Under the pieces are notes generated by a model that was given only the letters and a program-made list of their open reading frames with translations, was not told where the DNA came from and ran no database searches. A stretch of 64,000 nt of DNA from Hygrocybe punicea (taxonomy: Eukaryota; Basidiomycota; Agaricomycetes; Agaricales; Hygrophoraceae), in assembly GCA_963556145.1 (NCBI GenBank), contig OY744465.1, positions 3,782,001 to 3,846,000 on the forward strand, read 5' to 3'. Positions 46,346-58,603 of this stretch are shown here, in pieces (the stretch's first letter is position 1; the number at the start of each line of letters is the position of its first letter). The position numbers were made by a program, and so were the translations under genes.

Positions 46346-46712
46346 ATCATCCGATAACGGCGTTATTAATAATGTTCTGCAGTCATGATTCAAGCTAAGA
46401 CCGCCTTCTCTGGGATGTTCGCTCCTCCCGTCCACTCTTTTACCTTTAACCTTCATAAGTGACTTTCATTTCAGCGGCGATGCACAATGACATGCCATTG
46501 CATTTACATTTGCGAATATCCATTCTAATGCTTCATTTTTTTTTTCCACCAGTGTTTGTCATCACTTGGACACCAGGATCTAGGACACACTAGCACTTGA
46601 TACGGAACTTTGATTATTTATTACCACTTATTATGGGGAATGAGCTGATTATACAGCCAGTGCATTGCACTCAGTAACGCGCCCAAATCCTGAATGGAAT
46701 CTTGCTTCATCC
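46346..46712. other. Intergenic, no gene seen
   Basis: 367 bp between two plus-strand genes; probably 3' UTR of the first and promoter of TAD3. Confidence 0.5.
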
Positions 46713-47892
46713 ATGTTTAAAAATGAAGTAACCGAGTCTCTGAATGGAGGTCTCTCTGAAATTATGCCCGAGGGCGAACTACCTTTCACCAGGCTCAAGC
46801 TTGTGCCAGACGACGAAGAGGAAGAGTTGGGCACCATTCTCACTAGTATGCATTAGAACCAGTTCTTTCCAAGCATCCACAGCTGATGAGGTGGCTCAGT
46901 CCAGGCATGGGTGGTCGACGTCCCCGAACCACGGCTAATCACGACGTTACTAAAGTGAGCATTTTATTTTCCCCTTTCCGAAAGTTTCGTCCACCTCATT
47001 CATATACTCGCGAAAGGTGGCTCAAACAAGCCGGCCTAGTAACGCCAGAATTGGGACATCTCAAACGAATCCGTAGACAAGGCGAATTATCGACCCTTCT
47101 CTTATGTATTTCTCCCTCTCCTCCTGACCTCCCCTCGGGCATCGAACTCCCGCATCCGTACACGTTGGCTGTTCCGCGGACCGCTGCTCTGACGCCGACC
47201 TCTCTGGGTCTCAAATCGTCCTTGTGGCCTACCGTCTTTGCACCGAGGAGAAAGGGAGAGTTAGAGAGTTGGTCTAGAGAGAAAATCGTTTGGGCCTGGG
47301 ATGCAGTAGGAATAGTTATTCAAGAGGCCGTTAGTGCGCGTGCTGAAGGAGAGGTTAGTGTTTCCTTCGGCACGGTTGTGTACCTTGGCACCAATGCATA
47401 TTCTAGTTGCCGATTGCGGCATATATTCCTTCTTCCTACGACAACGTGCATCAGCCGTCTATGTCCTTCACCGCTCACGACACTCGAAAATCGACAGCGC
47501 ACCCTCTTCGCCATGCTGTTATGAACATCATCAGGAACATTGCAGACCATCGCGCATCTCAGTTGCCCTTACCCCCTTCATCCGTTATCGTATCCTCCGA
47601 TCCAATCACCAACACAGATGCGGACAGTACTTTTAATTGCAACAACTATATCCTCACGTCCATGACGCTCTTCACGACGCACGAACCGTGCATCATGTGC
47701 AGCATGGCACTTCTCCACTCACGCGTCAAGGAGGTCGTTTACCTCGTTCCCATGGAGAAAACAGGCGGCTGTGGCGGTCTTGCGTGTCTTCCTAAACTCG
47801 GGGGAGTGAATCATCGATTTGGAATCTGTCGATGGAACAGAGATACGATCGACTTGGATGCGCTTGAGGTTGACTCAGAGCTGGACATATGA
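46713..47892 (+). CDS. TAD3: TAD3, non-catalytic subunit of tRNA A34 deaminase
   Basis: With Tad2 it converts A34 to inosine in tRNA anticodons. The start MFKNEVTESLNGGLSEIMPE is in frame with LPFTRLKLVPDDEEEELGT, and introns lead to IQAWVVDVPEPRLITTLLK and KWLKQAGLVTPELGHLKRIR. The deaminase fold begins ESWSREKIVWAWDAVGIVIQ. The first zinc motif is HPLRHAVMNIIR, with Val where active deaminases have Glu, the hallmark of Tad3. The second is TTHEPCIMCSMALLHSRVKE. It ends DALEVDSELDI. The expected role is a structural and tRNA-binding partner. Confidence 0.9.
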
Positions 47893-48462
47893 ACACCTGT
47901 TTGTGCCCTATGCTCATGCCCTTTCTCGTGCCCTTGCTCATGATACCTTTCCGTCTCTGTGACTTTGTCGACTACTGACACTGGATGGAAGCGTCTGCCC
48001 TGCGCAATTACATCTTGATGGCTCTCGTCGATCAAGATATCATGCTCCTGATGGATCATGATGGGTTTTCCAGCCAGCGCTCACCACAGAACTCTTGAGT
48101 CTACTTAGCGATGCTCTCTTGTACACCGCTTTCTTGCACGCCTAAAGTTACGGTCAACGTGAGTTCTCGCGAGGACTCGATGCCGCCGCCCTGCAGCACC
48201 ACATCTATGAGCCATGCCCCAGCTTTTTTGACCATTGCCTTCCAATCGCTGTGATTTTATGTAACGAAGACTGGTGTACTGGGAGGACTGAGTGCTTATT
48301 AGATTCGGAACTCGTAATATTGATAACAAAACGAGCAAAGCAAATTACCTAGCTATAGAGCAGTCATAATAGAAGGGCCATGCGATATAAAATGTACGAT
48401 GGGAACCAGAATCCATCAAGTGAGTAGCGGGAGAAAAAACTGCAATTTGAGTGAAAAGTACC
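47893..48462. other. Gap between convergent genes with an orphan exon-like frame
   Basis: Most of this 570-bp gap is featureless. On the minus strand 48101-48250 reads SDWKAMVKKAGAWLIDVVLQ, then GGGIESSRELTLTVTLGVQE and a stop. It looks protein-like but has no start exon or recognised family. Confidence 0.35.
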
Positions 48463-51400
48463 CTAGCCTCGGAACCGAGCTGCCTTTGATTTAGGCTTTG
48501 AAGTTGCAGCCTGGACCTCGACATCCTCGACGATATCAATCTCATCATCAGAAGATTCTACTTGCTCAACTTCCTTGCCTTCTGCCATTTCCTTCTTCCT
48601 CTGGACCTCCTTTGCCGTACGCTCAGTCTTCCATTGTTCTGATAGCTCCAGGACGCGGCTGGTCAGCTGCTCTCGTAACCCGCCAACATTCTCATCTTTC
48701 CATAGAGATTGGCGTTCCGAAGAGTTGGATGACGGTTTCGGAATCTGAAAATAACTTTGACAAACTTGGCAACGTTAGAAGAGAGTGACTCACTAAAATC
48801 GTCCGGCAATAGTAATTTGGGTCAGTCATGAATGTCTCGGCGAAATGCAAGAGATAAATTCCACAGTCACAATAATTTGGTTGTGCGGGTACCTAAATAG
48901 TTCAGAAAATAACCATCCAAATACAACAATAATCAATAGATATACACACCGATGCCCGTTTACCAATAATTTCACTGGTCTCCGTAATCCCTCGCTTGTC
49001 TTTCGCTTCCATTTTTAAAAAGTGGCGCAGTATATTGATGGCCTGGCGGTGCTGTGATCCCAGGGAGTCCAGCGTGAATATATATGTGCTGCACAAGTAA
49101 CAGGAGTCAGGCCCGAAAGGAGGAAAGAGACAAAAAAGAAATACACTTGAGGATCTTCATTTCCATTGGTATCAGCACCCACCAACTCGTCAGCTTCATC
49201 CTCCCGATCCTTGTTGTTTGTTTTCAAAGAGGATGGAGGCAATGTCTCTTCCCGTTTGGATCTACGTGGCGCATTCGCGTAAAAGTCGACGGGGTCCACA
49301 GTTGTGCTATGCAAAATAGAAATGTCCTCCATCGTAAAGTCACTATCCACTAGGTCAACATGTTCCTCCTGACGTTTGCGTTTATTCAGAACCGATCTGT
49401 TACATTGCGATCTATTAGTGGGAGGGCCTTCCGAAAGGATTGTCGATGGTTTGTTTCTGGGATCGTTAAGCAGGATAACAGACTTGGATTCAGTCGGGGA
49501 GGCACTGCGAGGCAGGTTTTGTTGGTCTCGTCGCAACTGTGGTCGATCAACATCCATATCACTAAGGTCAGATAGAGCAGGGGAGCAACGGAGATTGGGG
49601 ATAGCGTCGATAGCAATTGGTTCTGGTTCTGGGACCGAATCGCCCTTCTTGGTACCCGAAGGCGATGCTAATATGGTCGATCTTCTGGGATCGTGGTCAT
49701 GGGGGCTAATCGAGCAAGAGCTTCCGAAGTGCAACAGTGCCTCCACTTCAGCTTCACCCTGCGCTTCGCTCGGAGTTGAGAGACGAGATTTTTGCGCCGC
49801 TGACTTGGGTACATCAGCTTGGATGAATGGACGTGCAGCTCGACCTCGTGTTGGGGGCTTGGCGGGCGGCGGGCGAAGGAAATGCTCTGGCTGATAAATA
49901 ATGGCCAGATACCAATGAAGACTGCGAAAACAGTGAGTATATTGCTGTAAGTTTGGATCAATGCCACTAACTTCTCGTTAATGGGAACAATGATATACTT
50001 CTTCTTGAACAAATCGATCTTTAAAGTCCACTTCCGGATGCTCTGGTATCCTTCCTCGAGGCTAAGAAATATTAGATCCTCAAAAAGCCTTGTCGGTGGT
50101 TCACAGAAAGACTTACTTCTTCTTGTTGAGCTTCTTGTAAAAGAACGAACTGAAGACATGAATCGACTCCGCCAAGGCAGGATCTTTCGCTCGCAGCTCG
50201 TTCAACCACAACCTGATTCATCTGTTAGCATACTCATTTACAGGTTTATCAATGTCTGACTTCAAACCAAATTCAATGAGGGTGTCATTGAGGAATTCGC
50301 CTGGGTGAAGACGCCAGAGATCTGCGTTTGTTATATTGACAGCTCCGGGAACGTCGGGAGGGTATACCAATATCCTGAGTTGGAACAAAGACAATGAGAA
50401 AGCGGAGGGGAAAGATAAAAATGACAACGTACAATTCATCGGGGTCAGCAGATGGAGACGATTCCGCCCTCTTCGGTGTTGATAGACGTGCTGACCGACG
50501 TAGCTTTTCTGAAGAACCTGCAGTAACATTCCCTGCGTCTTCGCTAGAAATAGTTCAGCCTGAATATCGGATATTGCGGCTGCATTAACGAACTTGGCAG
50601 ATTTCGGTCTCGGTTTCGGCTTGGCGGAACTTGCAGGGACATTGTCGACATGTGTATTTGAAGTTGCATTCCGACAAGATGGTGGCTTGCGGTAAGTCAT
50701 TTCCATAACGTCCTCCGGGGGTGAAGAAGATAGCTCCCTTGTCGCCAGAGCTTCAGACTCACTTGTGCCACTCCTAAGCCTATGCCTAGATACCACTGAA
50801 TGAGCTGATCTTCCTGTTCCGTTCACTCCTTTCGGAGACGGAGCCCAAGTATTGAATTCCAAGCCTCTATTGGCTGATTCCCAAATGGCCGCCGCCCCGG
50901 ATTCGCTGATTGAGATGTTAGATGTGCCTGAACAATACAACCAAGACACATACTCCACCACTGTATGATTTTTGATTGCGCTACTTAACCAACTAATCAG
51001 GTCGTCGTATATTGACTTGGTCCAATTGGTGTGCGTAAGGAGAAACTTGATTGTTACCGGTCCATCTGCCTCAGCGGAACCTGAAAGATATTGTTAAGCT
51101 CTTGTTTACGAAAAGAAATGTTCGCAGAAACCTGGCTTGAAGTGGTTATCAAAATGTTTCGCTGATCTTGATCGCGAAAAGCTGTCAGTCGTTTGAAATC
51201 TCAGAATTACGACTTTGGAAGTAGCTCGAGTGCACTACCATTGGTTATCAACGGTTCTTCGTCAATAAAACATGTTTCAAACATACCTCAAAGGATCCCA
51301 AATCTTGGTCGACACGCAAGTGAAGAGAGGATGGTTTCCCCCGTGGATTGTCATACTTAATGACAAGATTCCTTGCATCTTCCCGCAGAAGAAAGTACTG

Positions 51401-52422
51401 TGGGACCCAACCATCCTTCTCTTCCGGAAAACGCATGGAACCAAGATAAAATCCCTCGAGAGGCAACGGGTCAGGTATTTTAGATGACTTTCCCGAAAAA
51501 CGTGTAGCCGATGTCGCAATTGGATCCTTTTGGTCAGCACGCGCATGAGGCTGAAGACTTCGCTGTAAAAGATGAGGTAAGCTCTAAGGTAACTGGATGG
51601 TAAGGAGGAATTGCCCACGTCGGATGGTTGCTTGCCCTTCATTGTAGTTATTTTTTTGCGGAGATCGAAGTGAGGAGGTTTGACGGACGTGGAGTGTTTA
51701 TCGAAATGAGCAATCTTTTCCCTTACATTGCTGTGTTGGTGCGTTGAGGGCTTGGCATGGTCACGAGGGTTTCCCGATATAAAATCTGTATCATCAGCGT
51801 CTTGAATGGATTCAACCTCCCAGTCGTCTAAATGAGATATCGCTCTATCCCCAATCAATTTTCGCCGCATTTGAACGGTACTGGGACCATCCGCCGGAAT
51901 GTCAGATGCATCTTCAGAAAAGTCATCGAAAGGGTGGGCAGCTTCACGCCGATTCGAAGTGCCGTTAATAATATTGATAGGATCCGGCGAAGACACAGGT
52001 TGCACAAGGAGCGACCCAGTATCTTCGAGATCATCATCAAGATCGATGACATCAGCTCCAAGACTCTGTCAGCTCCAGAGATATGTTGAGGAGGATTGTC
52101 ATTACCCGTACCTGTGTTAGATCCACGGCTATTTCGCTTTGCAGAATGACGATCAGTGAGCGTATGACGGTCAGCGGAATCTGTTTTCTGCCGTTTGGGA
52201 GGCCGAGGAGGTGCAGAACCAAAAACGATTTTCTTCGCAACGATATTCCCAACAGCTTTATTTCGATTGTTGAGAGTTGTGTTCAAGCGATTGGCATTGT
52301 AAGGATTGGATTTATCGGTACCATAACGGAGCCCAGGATTCTAGATTGCAATTTAGTTAATATCCGCATGATAGGTCAAACGCCTATGTTACCCGGCCAG
52401 CCCTTGCAACTTGCTCCGACAT
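48463..52422 (-). CDS. ULP2: Ulp2/SENP6-7-type SUMO protease
   Basis: C48 cysteine protease trimming SUMO chains in the nucleus. The start is taken as MSEQVARAGR, spliced to NPGLRYGTDKSNPYNANRLN; an upstream exon is possible. A long disordered N-terminal region follows. The peptidase starts LRILVYPPDVPGAVNITNAD and LWRLHPGEFLNDTLIEFGL. The catalytic His is in INENLHWYLAIIYQPE (near 49890), Asp in YIFTLDSLGSQHRQA (near 49060), and Cys in PAQPNYCDCGIYLLHFAETF (near 48860). Between His and Asp lies an insertion of roughly 250 residues, the Ulp2/SENP6-7 signature, containing acidic SIM-like patches. The tail is acidic then basic (KPKSKAARFRG). Many introns. Confidence 0.88.
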
Positions 52423-52969
52423 GTGTAGTCTTGGGCTTGTGCGGAGGCTAATGAGCGGATCGTCCTCCCGACTCTAAATGACGATTGCGTGAAGCTCAGA
52501 ACTGCCATTCAACATGTAACGTTACCTGTCCGGGGGTGATACAGAAAGGTTTTTTAGTCCATACCCTATAAAACTTCATTAATAACAAAGAGGTTCAGAA
52601 CTGGAGCAGGCATCACTACATTGAGGCCGAACCCGACGCGTCTCTTACGCTGGCTGGTGGACCAGAAGTGCTGGATGAAGCATGGTGAAGTTGGTCGACA
52701 GAACGCCGATCCGTAGTCTGCATCGATTCAGTTCCTTAGGTGCTTATGTCTGCGCTGCTGCCAGTGAAGCTTGTGGTCACGTGCTGCACTAAGGTATCAA
52801 CTTATTATACTTTCCACAACGACAAAAAAAGATTTTGCGGTGCCATAAGGTCATTTACTACCAGGAAAGAAAGTAGTATCACTGGGGGTGGGGAGAGGAT
52901 AAGAATGTGAGGAGAACAGGCCAGGTCATGCGTAACTTGGGGCGCTGGTCAGGGAGAGCTTGGGTCGGG
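52423..52969. other. Intergenic / possible 5' exon of the SUMO protease
   Basis: 546 bp between the SUMO protease start and the folate gene end. Short minus-strand open pieces (e.g. ATG at about 52610) could be an upstream exon; no firm gene. Confidence 0.35.
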
Positions 52970-54496
52970 CTAATTTCCAGTCACCAATGTGCCATCGCGT
53001 AGGAGACGGTAGAAATCGGCCACAAGATAGAGACTTCCACTCAAAATCACCAACTGCTCCTGTGAGTTCTCGTTACTCACAGCCCATTCAAAGGCACTAC
53101 GTAAAGTTCCCCGATCTAGATTATGGTCATCACTTATTGCCCACACGTTCGCATCCGGCAGCAGGGTGAGCACTACGCGTCGCAGTTCACTTGGATCCAC
53201 GGACTGGATCCATGGCATCCCATCTGGTGGAGTGAATCTGAGGACAGCCACGTTTACCTTCGCTTGAATATTCGAAGGGAGAGTCGGCGGAAGTAAAGGG
53301 AACAGAGTTTGCAAAGGTGTTTTCGGAGGTGAATTGGACAGCGCAATAAGATACGTCAAAGAAATCGGACGTGGTCTCAGTTCAACATCTCCCTGACGAT
53401 CCTTTGGGTTTACAAAGAGATCTGATATGTATGCAGCCAGTGCTGAAGACGACGCAGGATTGTGAGCCCCATCGACCAGAACGATGCAAGGATTGGAAGG
53501 TTGCGTAGATGTCGATGTCGTGTTGCGTTGAGACCGTAGAAAAACGGTGTGAAAGGAGAGTCGGCCCGGCCAACTCGTGTTTCTGACACCACGAGACACG
53601 GATACAGGTGTAATACGTTCTCGCAGGTTGATTGACGACATACCAGCGCACCACGGATACGTGAGCAAGGTGGAGACCACGGCGGATGCGATTCCCAGAT
53701 TTTCAAGCTGATGTCTTCCGTACAACTGCAGAGTGGTGTTGACGACTTCAGAGAAGTAAGGAACCATGACCCGAACAGGTTGGGGCGGAGGAGCTCGGAA
53801 AGAAGAAGGCAAAAAGGTAAGAATGGGTTCATCGATTGATTGGGTCCCTTCTCTTTTGACGGCAGCTACTGCAACTTCTGGATGCCCACCTCTGTCTGAA
53901 ATAACACGCCTGACAACTTCTTCAACTTCAGAATATCGCTGAGGCCCGATCACAAACGGTCGACTCGTCCTCGCAATTGCGGCTTTCTCCTTGGCAATGT
54001 CAATGACATTACCACCAAGAAACGCCTCGTGGTCCAGATCCACAGCTGTTAAAGCCGAGACGAGTATGTATTCGTCCGGAATAATGTTCGTAGCATCCAG
54101 ACGACCTCCCATGCCTACTTCAACAACAACGATGTCCACACGTGCTCGTTCAAAAACGAGGAAGGCGGTTAATGTGAGAATCTCGAAATGACTCGCTCCA
54201 GTGCCGTGATCTCTGTCTGCATCTTCCACTTCGCTCCGGGCAGCTGAGTATACGTCAGGCGAAACAGGTTCGTTGTTGATCACGATGGAGTCGCGGAGCG
54301 AGATTAGGTGTGGGCTGTTGAACCTCCCCACTGTCAAAGGGGGCAATGATGCTAGGAAAATGGAGGAGAGAAGGGCAGAAACACTGCCCTTTCCATTGGT
54401 ACCTGCAATGTGACAGGTCGGGCGAGTGTAAGGGGGCAAAAAGGAGGCAAGCTTTTGAATGCGCTCCAGTGTTAAATCAATTCGAGCCGACTTCAT
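52970..54496 (-). CDS. FOL3: Dihydrofolate synthetase / folylpolyglutamate synthase family
   Basis: ATP-dependent ligase adding glutamate to dihydropteroate in folate synthesis. Intronless, 508 aa from MKSARIDLTLERIQKLASFL (54496). The frame runs further upstream but this Met fits the family. P-loop CHIAGTNGKGSVSALL; FNSPHLISLRDSIVINNEPV; SHFEILTLTAFLVF; VEVGMGGRLDATNI; DHEAFLGGNVIDIAKEKA; ligand-binding CIVLVDGAHNPASSSALAAY. The C-terminal domain ends VILSGSLYLVADFYRLLRDG. Lack of a presequence points to the Fol3 (dihydrofolate synthase) rather than Met7 branch, as does the short length. Confidence 0.9.
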   Translation of the reverse strand: MKSARIDLTLERIQKLASFLPPYTRPTCHIAGTNGKGSVSALLSSIFLASLPPLTVGRFNSPHLISLRDSIVINNEPVSPDVYSAARSEVEDADRDHGTGASHFEILTLTAFLVFERARVDIVVVEVGMGGRLDATNIIPDEYILVSALTAVDLDHEAFLGGNVIDIAKEKAAIARTSRPFVIGPQRYSEVEEVVRRVISDRGGHPEVAVAAVKREGTQSIDEPILTFLPSSFRAPPPQPVRVMVPYFSEVVNTTLQLYGRHQLENLGIASAVVSTLLTYPWCAGMSSINLRERITPVSVSRGVRNTSWPGRLSFHTVFLRSQRNTTSTSTQPSNPCIVLVDGAHNPASSSALAAYISDLFVNPKDRQGDVELRPRPISLTYLIALSNSPPKTPLQTLFPLLPPTLPSNIQAKVNVAVLRFTPPDGMPWIQSVDPSELRRVVLTLLPDANVWAISDDHNLDRGTLRSAFEWAVSNENSQEQLVILSGSLYLVADFYRLLRDGTLVTGN

Positions 54497-54788
54497 GACT
54501 CGGAGTCTGTGACTTGTATAATCACGTGAGTGTTGTGACACCCGTGCTTTCAAGGTTAAACCCAAGTGAAGGTGAATAAGAATTAGTGTGTATGTGTTCA
54601 TCATAATAAATAAGTGTTCATGCCGGTGGAAGAAGTACTATGTAGGTATTGGGTAAGCACGATCTCATGCAAGGGATAGCAACGTTTGGGTCCTAGTGAG
54701 ATATTAGGTGGTCCTTCTGGAACCACAGAGATAAAAGATGTCGATGGTGGTGACAATGCATAATGACGATCAACCGGCGTGAACGTCG

Positions 54789-57157
54789 TTAACAGGTGTC
54801 GTATAGAGAGTTCCGAGGGAATGTGTATCCAGCTTGTGCCCATGTTGTCAAATTCGGATTTGAGTAAGCAGTGCTGTGCCTGACAAAGGGTTAACAGGTG
54901 TATCGGTTATTGTCACAAAGAGTCTCACTTGGTGATATAGCTCGTGGTAGGATGGGAACTTGGGTTGCACGTTAGACCATCTTTTATCCCTTCTCGTTGG
55001 TACACTCGGATGTAGTCAATGTACATTTTGCTGGGGAACACTAGATGTTCAAAATCTTGCCTTTGGAAGGATGCTAGTGGGATGTAGTCATTGGATAACT
55101 CAAAAAGCAGTCGAAGCTTACTAACGCGACAAGCCTAGGTTAGCAACGATATACTACGTCAAACATGCTTTCAGCGAATGGAACAGAGTCAATAGGATGT
55201 GTACGACCTACCATGGGCTCTTCGGGTATCAAGCGTTGTTGAACCTCCGAAATAACATCAGGTCCTACCGTAGCAGACGTTATCGTCCATGTCTTCAGCG
55301 AATTGCTGAACCAGGAAATGTACCCCTCCTGCCGATTACTCGGATTTGACCACCATTCATAGCCATACGGAGCGTACGCCTGGTCGTGGTAGAATTGAGA
55401 ATCGATATAAGTCACGGCAGATAATGCCTGTTGATAAACGCCGCCCTTGTATGAGTTGAAAGACGTGAGGTCATTGTCATAAATGGTTGTAGTTTGTGTG
55501 GAATTGTCGAAGTCATATTTGTAGTTGTATGGCGCAGTCTGGAAGCTTTGTGATACCTGACCACGAAATACACTGACGTCGACCTGGGCTTCTAGGATGT
55601 CTACTTCTGGGACTCCCCGGCCTTTGTTGACACTGGGGCCAGGGTGATCGGATCCGGGACAAGTACAAGCGGAAAGCCGCTGTCCAGGAAGGTAACTTAG
55701 TGGTCCTCCGTTTGGTGCACCAGTGGCCACCGCAGTTGGTGTACCATCCTTGGCAGTCTGATTCGGAAAAGTGCCCAAATCACATGAATCGTAGCTGTAC
55801 GGCCACATGCCTTCGGTGGTACTTCCATAGCCAGCCCTTCCCTAAAGAGAATGAATTACTTGACAGACCAAAAAGGACTTGAGATATACACAAACTAAAT
55901 TTCCCATTGTCCAAACAGCTGAAGGACAAGTTAAAATGGAGAGGAAAACTCATCGAACTCCTGACTTACCTGGCCACAACCCAGGGGCAGATGGGCTGCC
56001 AGGCAAACTAACGGAGGCCTCTATGTATCCCGTCGTGAAGCATAACTTGTTCCATGATGTCAACATACCTAAAGTCAATCGCCTCAATAGCCAAACCCAT
56101 GAGACAGGTTGCTATACATACCACTCTGGAAATTCAAGTTGTGGTTATTCATTTGAGATAGTGTAATTACGAGTTTGCCATTCTTTGTAGTAATAGCCTG
56201 ATCGGAAACCAATTCAGTGGCATCCTTAGTGCGTTACATGTACATACCTGGGGGTTATACCACTCCAGATCACCAGTTGGCCTGGAGAATACATCTCAAC
56301 ACGTTGAACAATTCACGTCCGAAGCTATTTCCTCACCAGTACTGTAGATCCGCAGCCTCCCAAAATGGATCATCACCCGGCCAGAAAGTGCGACCATCGA
56401 TATTAAACTCATCACTGAAGACAAGACGATATGATTTCCCATCTGTGCCAGTTCTTGTGAACGCCGATGAAGGGGTTTGAGGATCAATGAGGGTTGGCAT
56501 GTTTGGCAAATCAGGAACCTGTCCCGAGCCATTGATGCCACCGAGATTATACCCCACAGCTGGGGGTGCAGATCTTTGGTAAAATTCGATGATAGGGTAT
56601 CCCATGAACAGCGTGATGAGGCCAACAGTGAGAAGAACGAGGGCCAATGCGTTGGCCCACCCTCGTGCGGAGAAAATGGTAAAAGATCGATCCAACGCGG
56701 CGTCTCGAACGGGATCAGGATTATGTAGTGCATCGTCGAGGTCTGGGTCTCTTGTATCCCATAAATATGCTGGGACAGAAACAGTATTTGCCACGACGGC
56801 CGCGTTCTTCTCTGTTCCTGTAGATATCTCTGATGGGGCGACACTGAAACGGGTGGAAGTTGAAACACCATTATCTCGGTTTGGTCCGGGATTGTACTGC
56901 GGAATCGTCAGAATATCGAGGGCGAATAATAACAGGGAACGAACAGAGTAAGGTCCATAACCGGCTCCAATTGCCCCAGTTGCGACACCCTGAGCTATCG
57001 CTCCTCTACCTGACTGCAGATGACCCGCAGATGACATTGAATTTGAAGGCCGTGCAGAGCTGGATGCACGGCGGTTCATTTTTGAATGTGGACTTTGAGG
57101 AACCGCTGCATAAGTTTGAGCACTTGGAACAGGAACGCGGCGCAATTGTTGGTTCAT
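54789..57157 (-). CDS. Kre6/Skn1 beta-glucan synthesis-associated protein
   Basis: Type II membrane protein with a GH16-like lumenal domain needed for beta-1,6-glucan. The start is [20 protein letters not shown]; a Ser-rich cytosolic part follows. The TM helix is [20 protein letters not shown], then [20 protein letters not shown]. The lumenal domain shows [59 protein letters not shown] and [20 protein letters not shown], with the GH16 catalytic pattern EVDILE. It continues [31 protein letters not shown] and ends [17 protein letters not shown]. Multi-exonic. It lies next to the transposon nest, which starts 130 bp upstream of its start codon. Confidence 0.92.
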
Positions 57158-57289
57158 GAGGAAAGCGGGAGCAATCGAAGTTGGTGAATCCGTGAATCAA
57201 TGCTGTACTGTTTTGGTCATGAACCAGCCCTTCGGAAGGTGGGAACACAACGGCCGCTGCACGTGACCAGATGACTTGTGCTGAGTTTA

Positions 57290-58603
57290 CAGCTGTTTTA
57301 AAAACGATAGCGCGTTTTCGCCGCGAGTAAAAGTTCCCAATGTAGTAAGACCACTTGCACTCCATCATTTCCCGCGCCTCCCATGCACAGGTTTTGTTTC
57401 GTGCCAGTGAGTCAATCACATCCTAATATCCAAGACTCCAGCATGGGTAATCGCCGCCATATTCCAAAAGCGCAAAAGGACCTCATCGTTCGCATGGCTG
57501 TTGATCTCAAGCCATGTGATATTGCTCAGGTTAGTGTTTCTGCTATCGGCCGAGTCCTGCAGCTTTGGCAGACCACTGGAGTGACTATTCGGACACCATT
57601 ACTAGGTGGAAGGCCACGAGAATCGTCGTCCCTGGACCTTGTAGTTCGTATTATTATCTGGCAAGCTTATCAAGCGCTGATATCAATTTCTTTCAGTATT
57701 TAGAAGGACTTACCGAACGCTCACCCGACATTTACTTGTTGGAGATGCAGGAACACCTAGTCTCTGCCTGTGGGGTCTATGTGTGCAAGGCCACCATTGC
57801 TAACAGCTTGCGGCGGCAGGGATTCACTCGTAAAGCTGTAACTCATTGTCACTTTGGGCAGAGTGATATTTTTATTGAAGTGTTACTGTCAGGTTTCGTG
57901 TGCTGGGCTAGAGCGTGATGAGGATCGTCGCACGGCATATCAACACACTGTTGGTGAATATTTTCCACCTGAAACTCTCGTTTTTGTGGATGAAGCGGCA
58001 TGTAACCGCCACACTGCCAAGCGCAAGATGGCGTGGGCTCCTGTTGGGTCTCGTGCTCGTCGGCACGACTACTTTGTTCGAGGTACAAGGCAAGCAATGA
58101 GTTTATGACTACTCGAATTTTAGCTAAATGTCACGACAGGTATTCCATTTTGCCTGCCATTTCTCTTGATGGTGTGTTTCACCTCGACATCCTGACTCGT
58201 TCATGGACATGCGAAGCATTTTCTCAATTTATTAACACCCTCCTTGACCACATGAATCTGTATCCTCAACGAAATTCAGTCATTATCATGGCATTGGGCT
58301 CAGCCCAAGAAGGTAGGCAGATTTAGTGCTTTTCGGAGCTGTTGGCAGAAAATAATCTTCGCTGTACATTGCCAGGGGTGTTCAGTTAGGTCGACGCTGA
58401 GCCTCTTATATACTGGTATACAACGTCATGTTGACTCAGTAGCAACTGCGGAATGTTTCATTGTAACATGGCAATGCGCTCACTAGCGCTCACTGCCCAA
58501 CTTTGGTCAAGCCGACGCTATGCTGTGTGAAATGCTGTGTGGGAAAAGTACAGCATGAACTTGTGCTCGCGGTGGAAACACGCTATCGTTTTTAAAACAA
58601 CTG
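57290..58603 (+). mobile_element. Tc1/mariner element, decayed
   Basis: TA target duplications (57288-57289, 58604-58605) flank imperfect terminal inverted repeats of about 50 bp (left from 57290; right the complement ending 58603) sharing the core TGTTTTAAAAACGATAGCG. Length 1314 bp. It carries one broken transposase gene. Confidence 0.82.
57443..58326 (+). pseudogene. Truncated Tc1/mariner transposase
   Basis: The start MGNRRHIPKAQKDLIVRMAV holds an HTH region (AIGRVLQLWQTTGVTIRTPL, then GGRPRE). An intron at about 57638-57697 leads to YLEGLTERSPDIYLLEMQEH and TIANSLRRQGFTRKAV. The catalytic part has VFVDEAACNRHTAKRKMAWA, PVGSRARRHDYFVRG, ISLDGVFHLDILTRSWTCEA and NSVIIM. At that point intact relatives continue with the second Asp; here the frame diverges to ALGSAQEGRQI and stops, and the final DDE segment is missing. 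Not functional. Confidence 0.78.

Noticed and set aside
48902..49746. Separate gene for the Ser/acidic segment
   Set aside because: It lies between the His and Asp/Cys parts of one SUMO protease and joins them through normal introns.
57908..58097. Minus-strand frames in the Tc1 element
   Set aside because: Antisense to the transposase, no similarity to known proteins.
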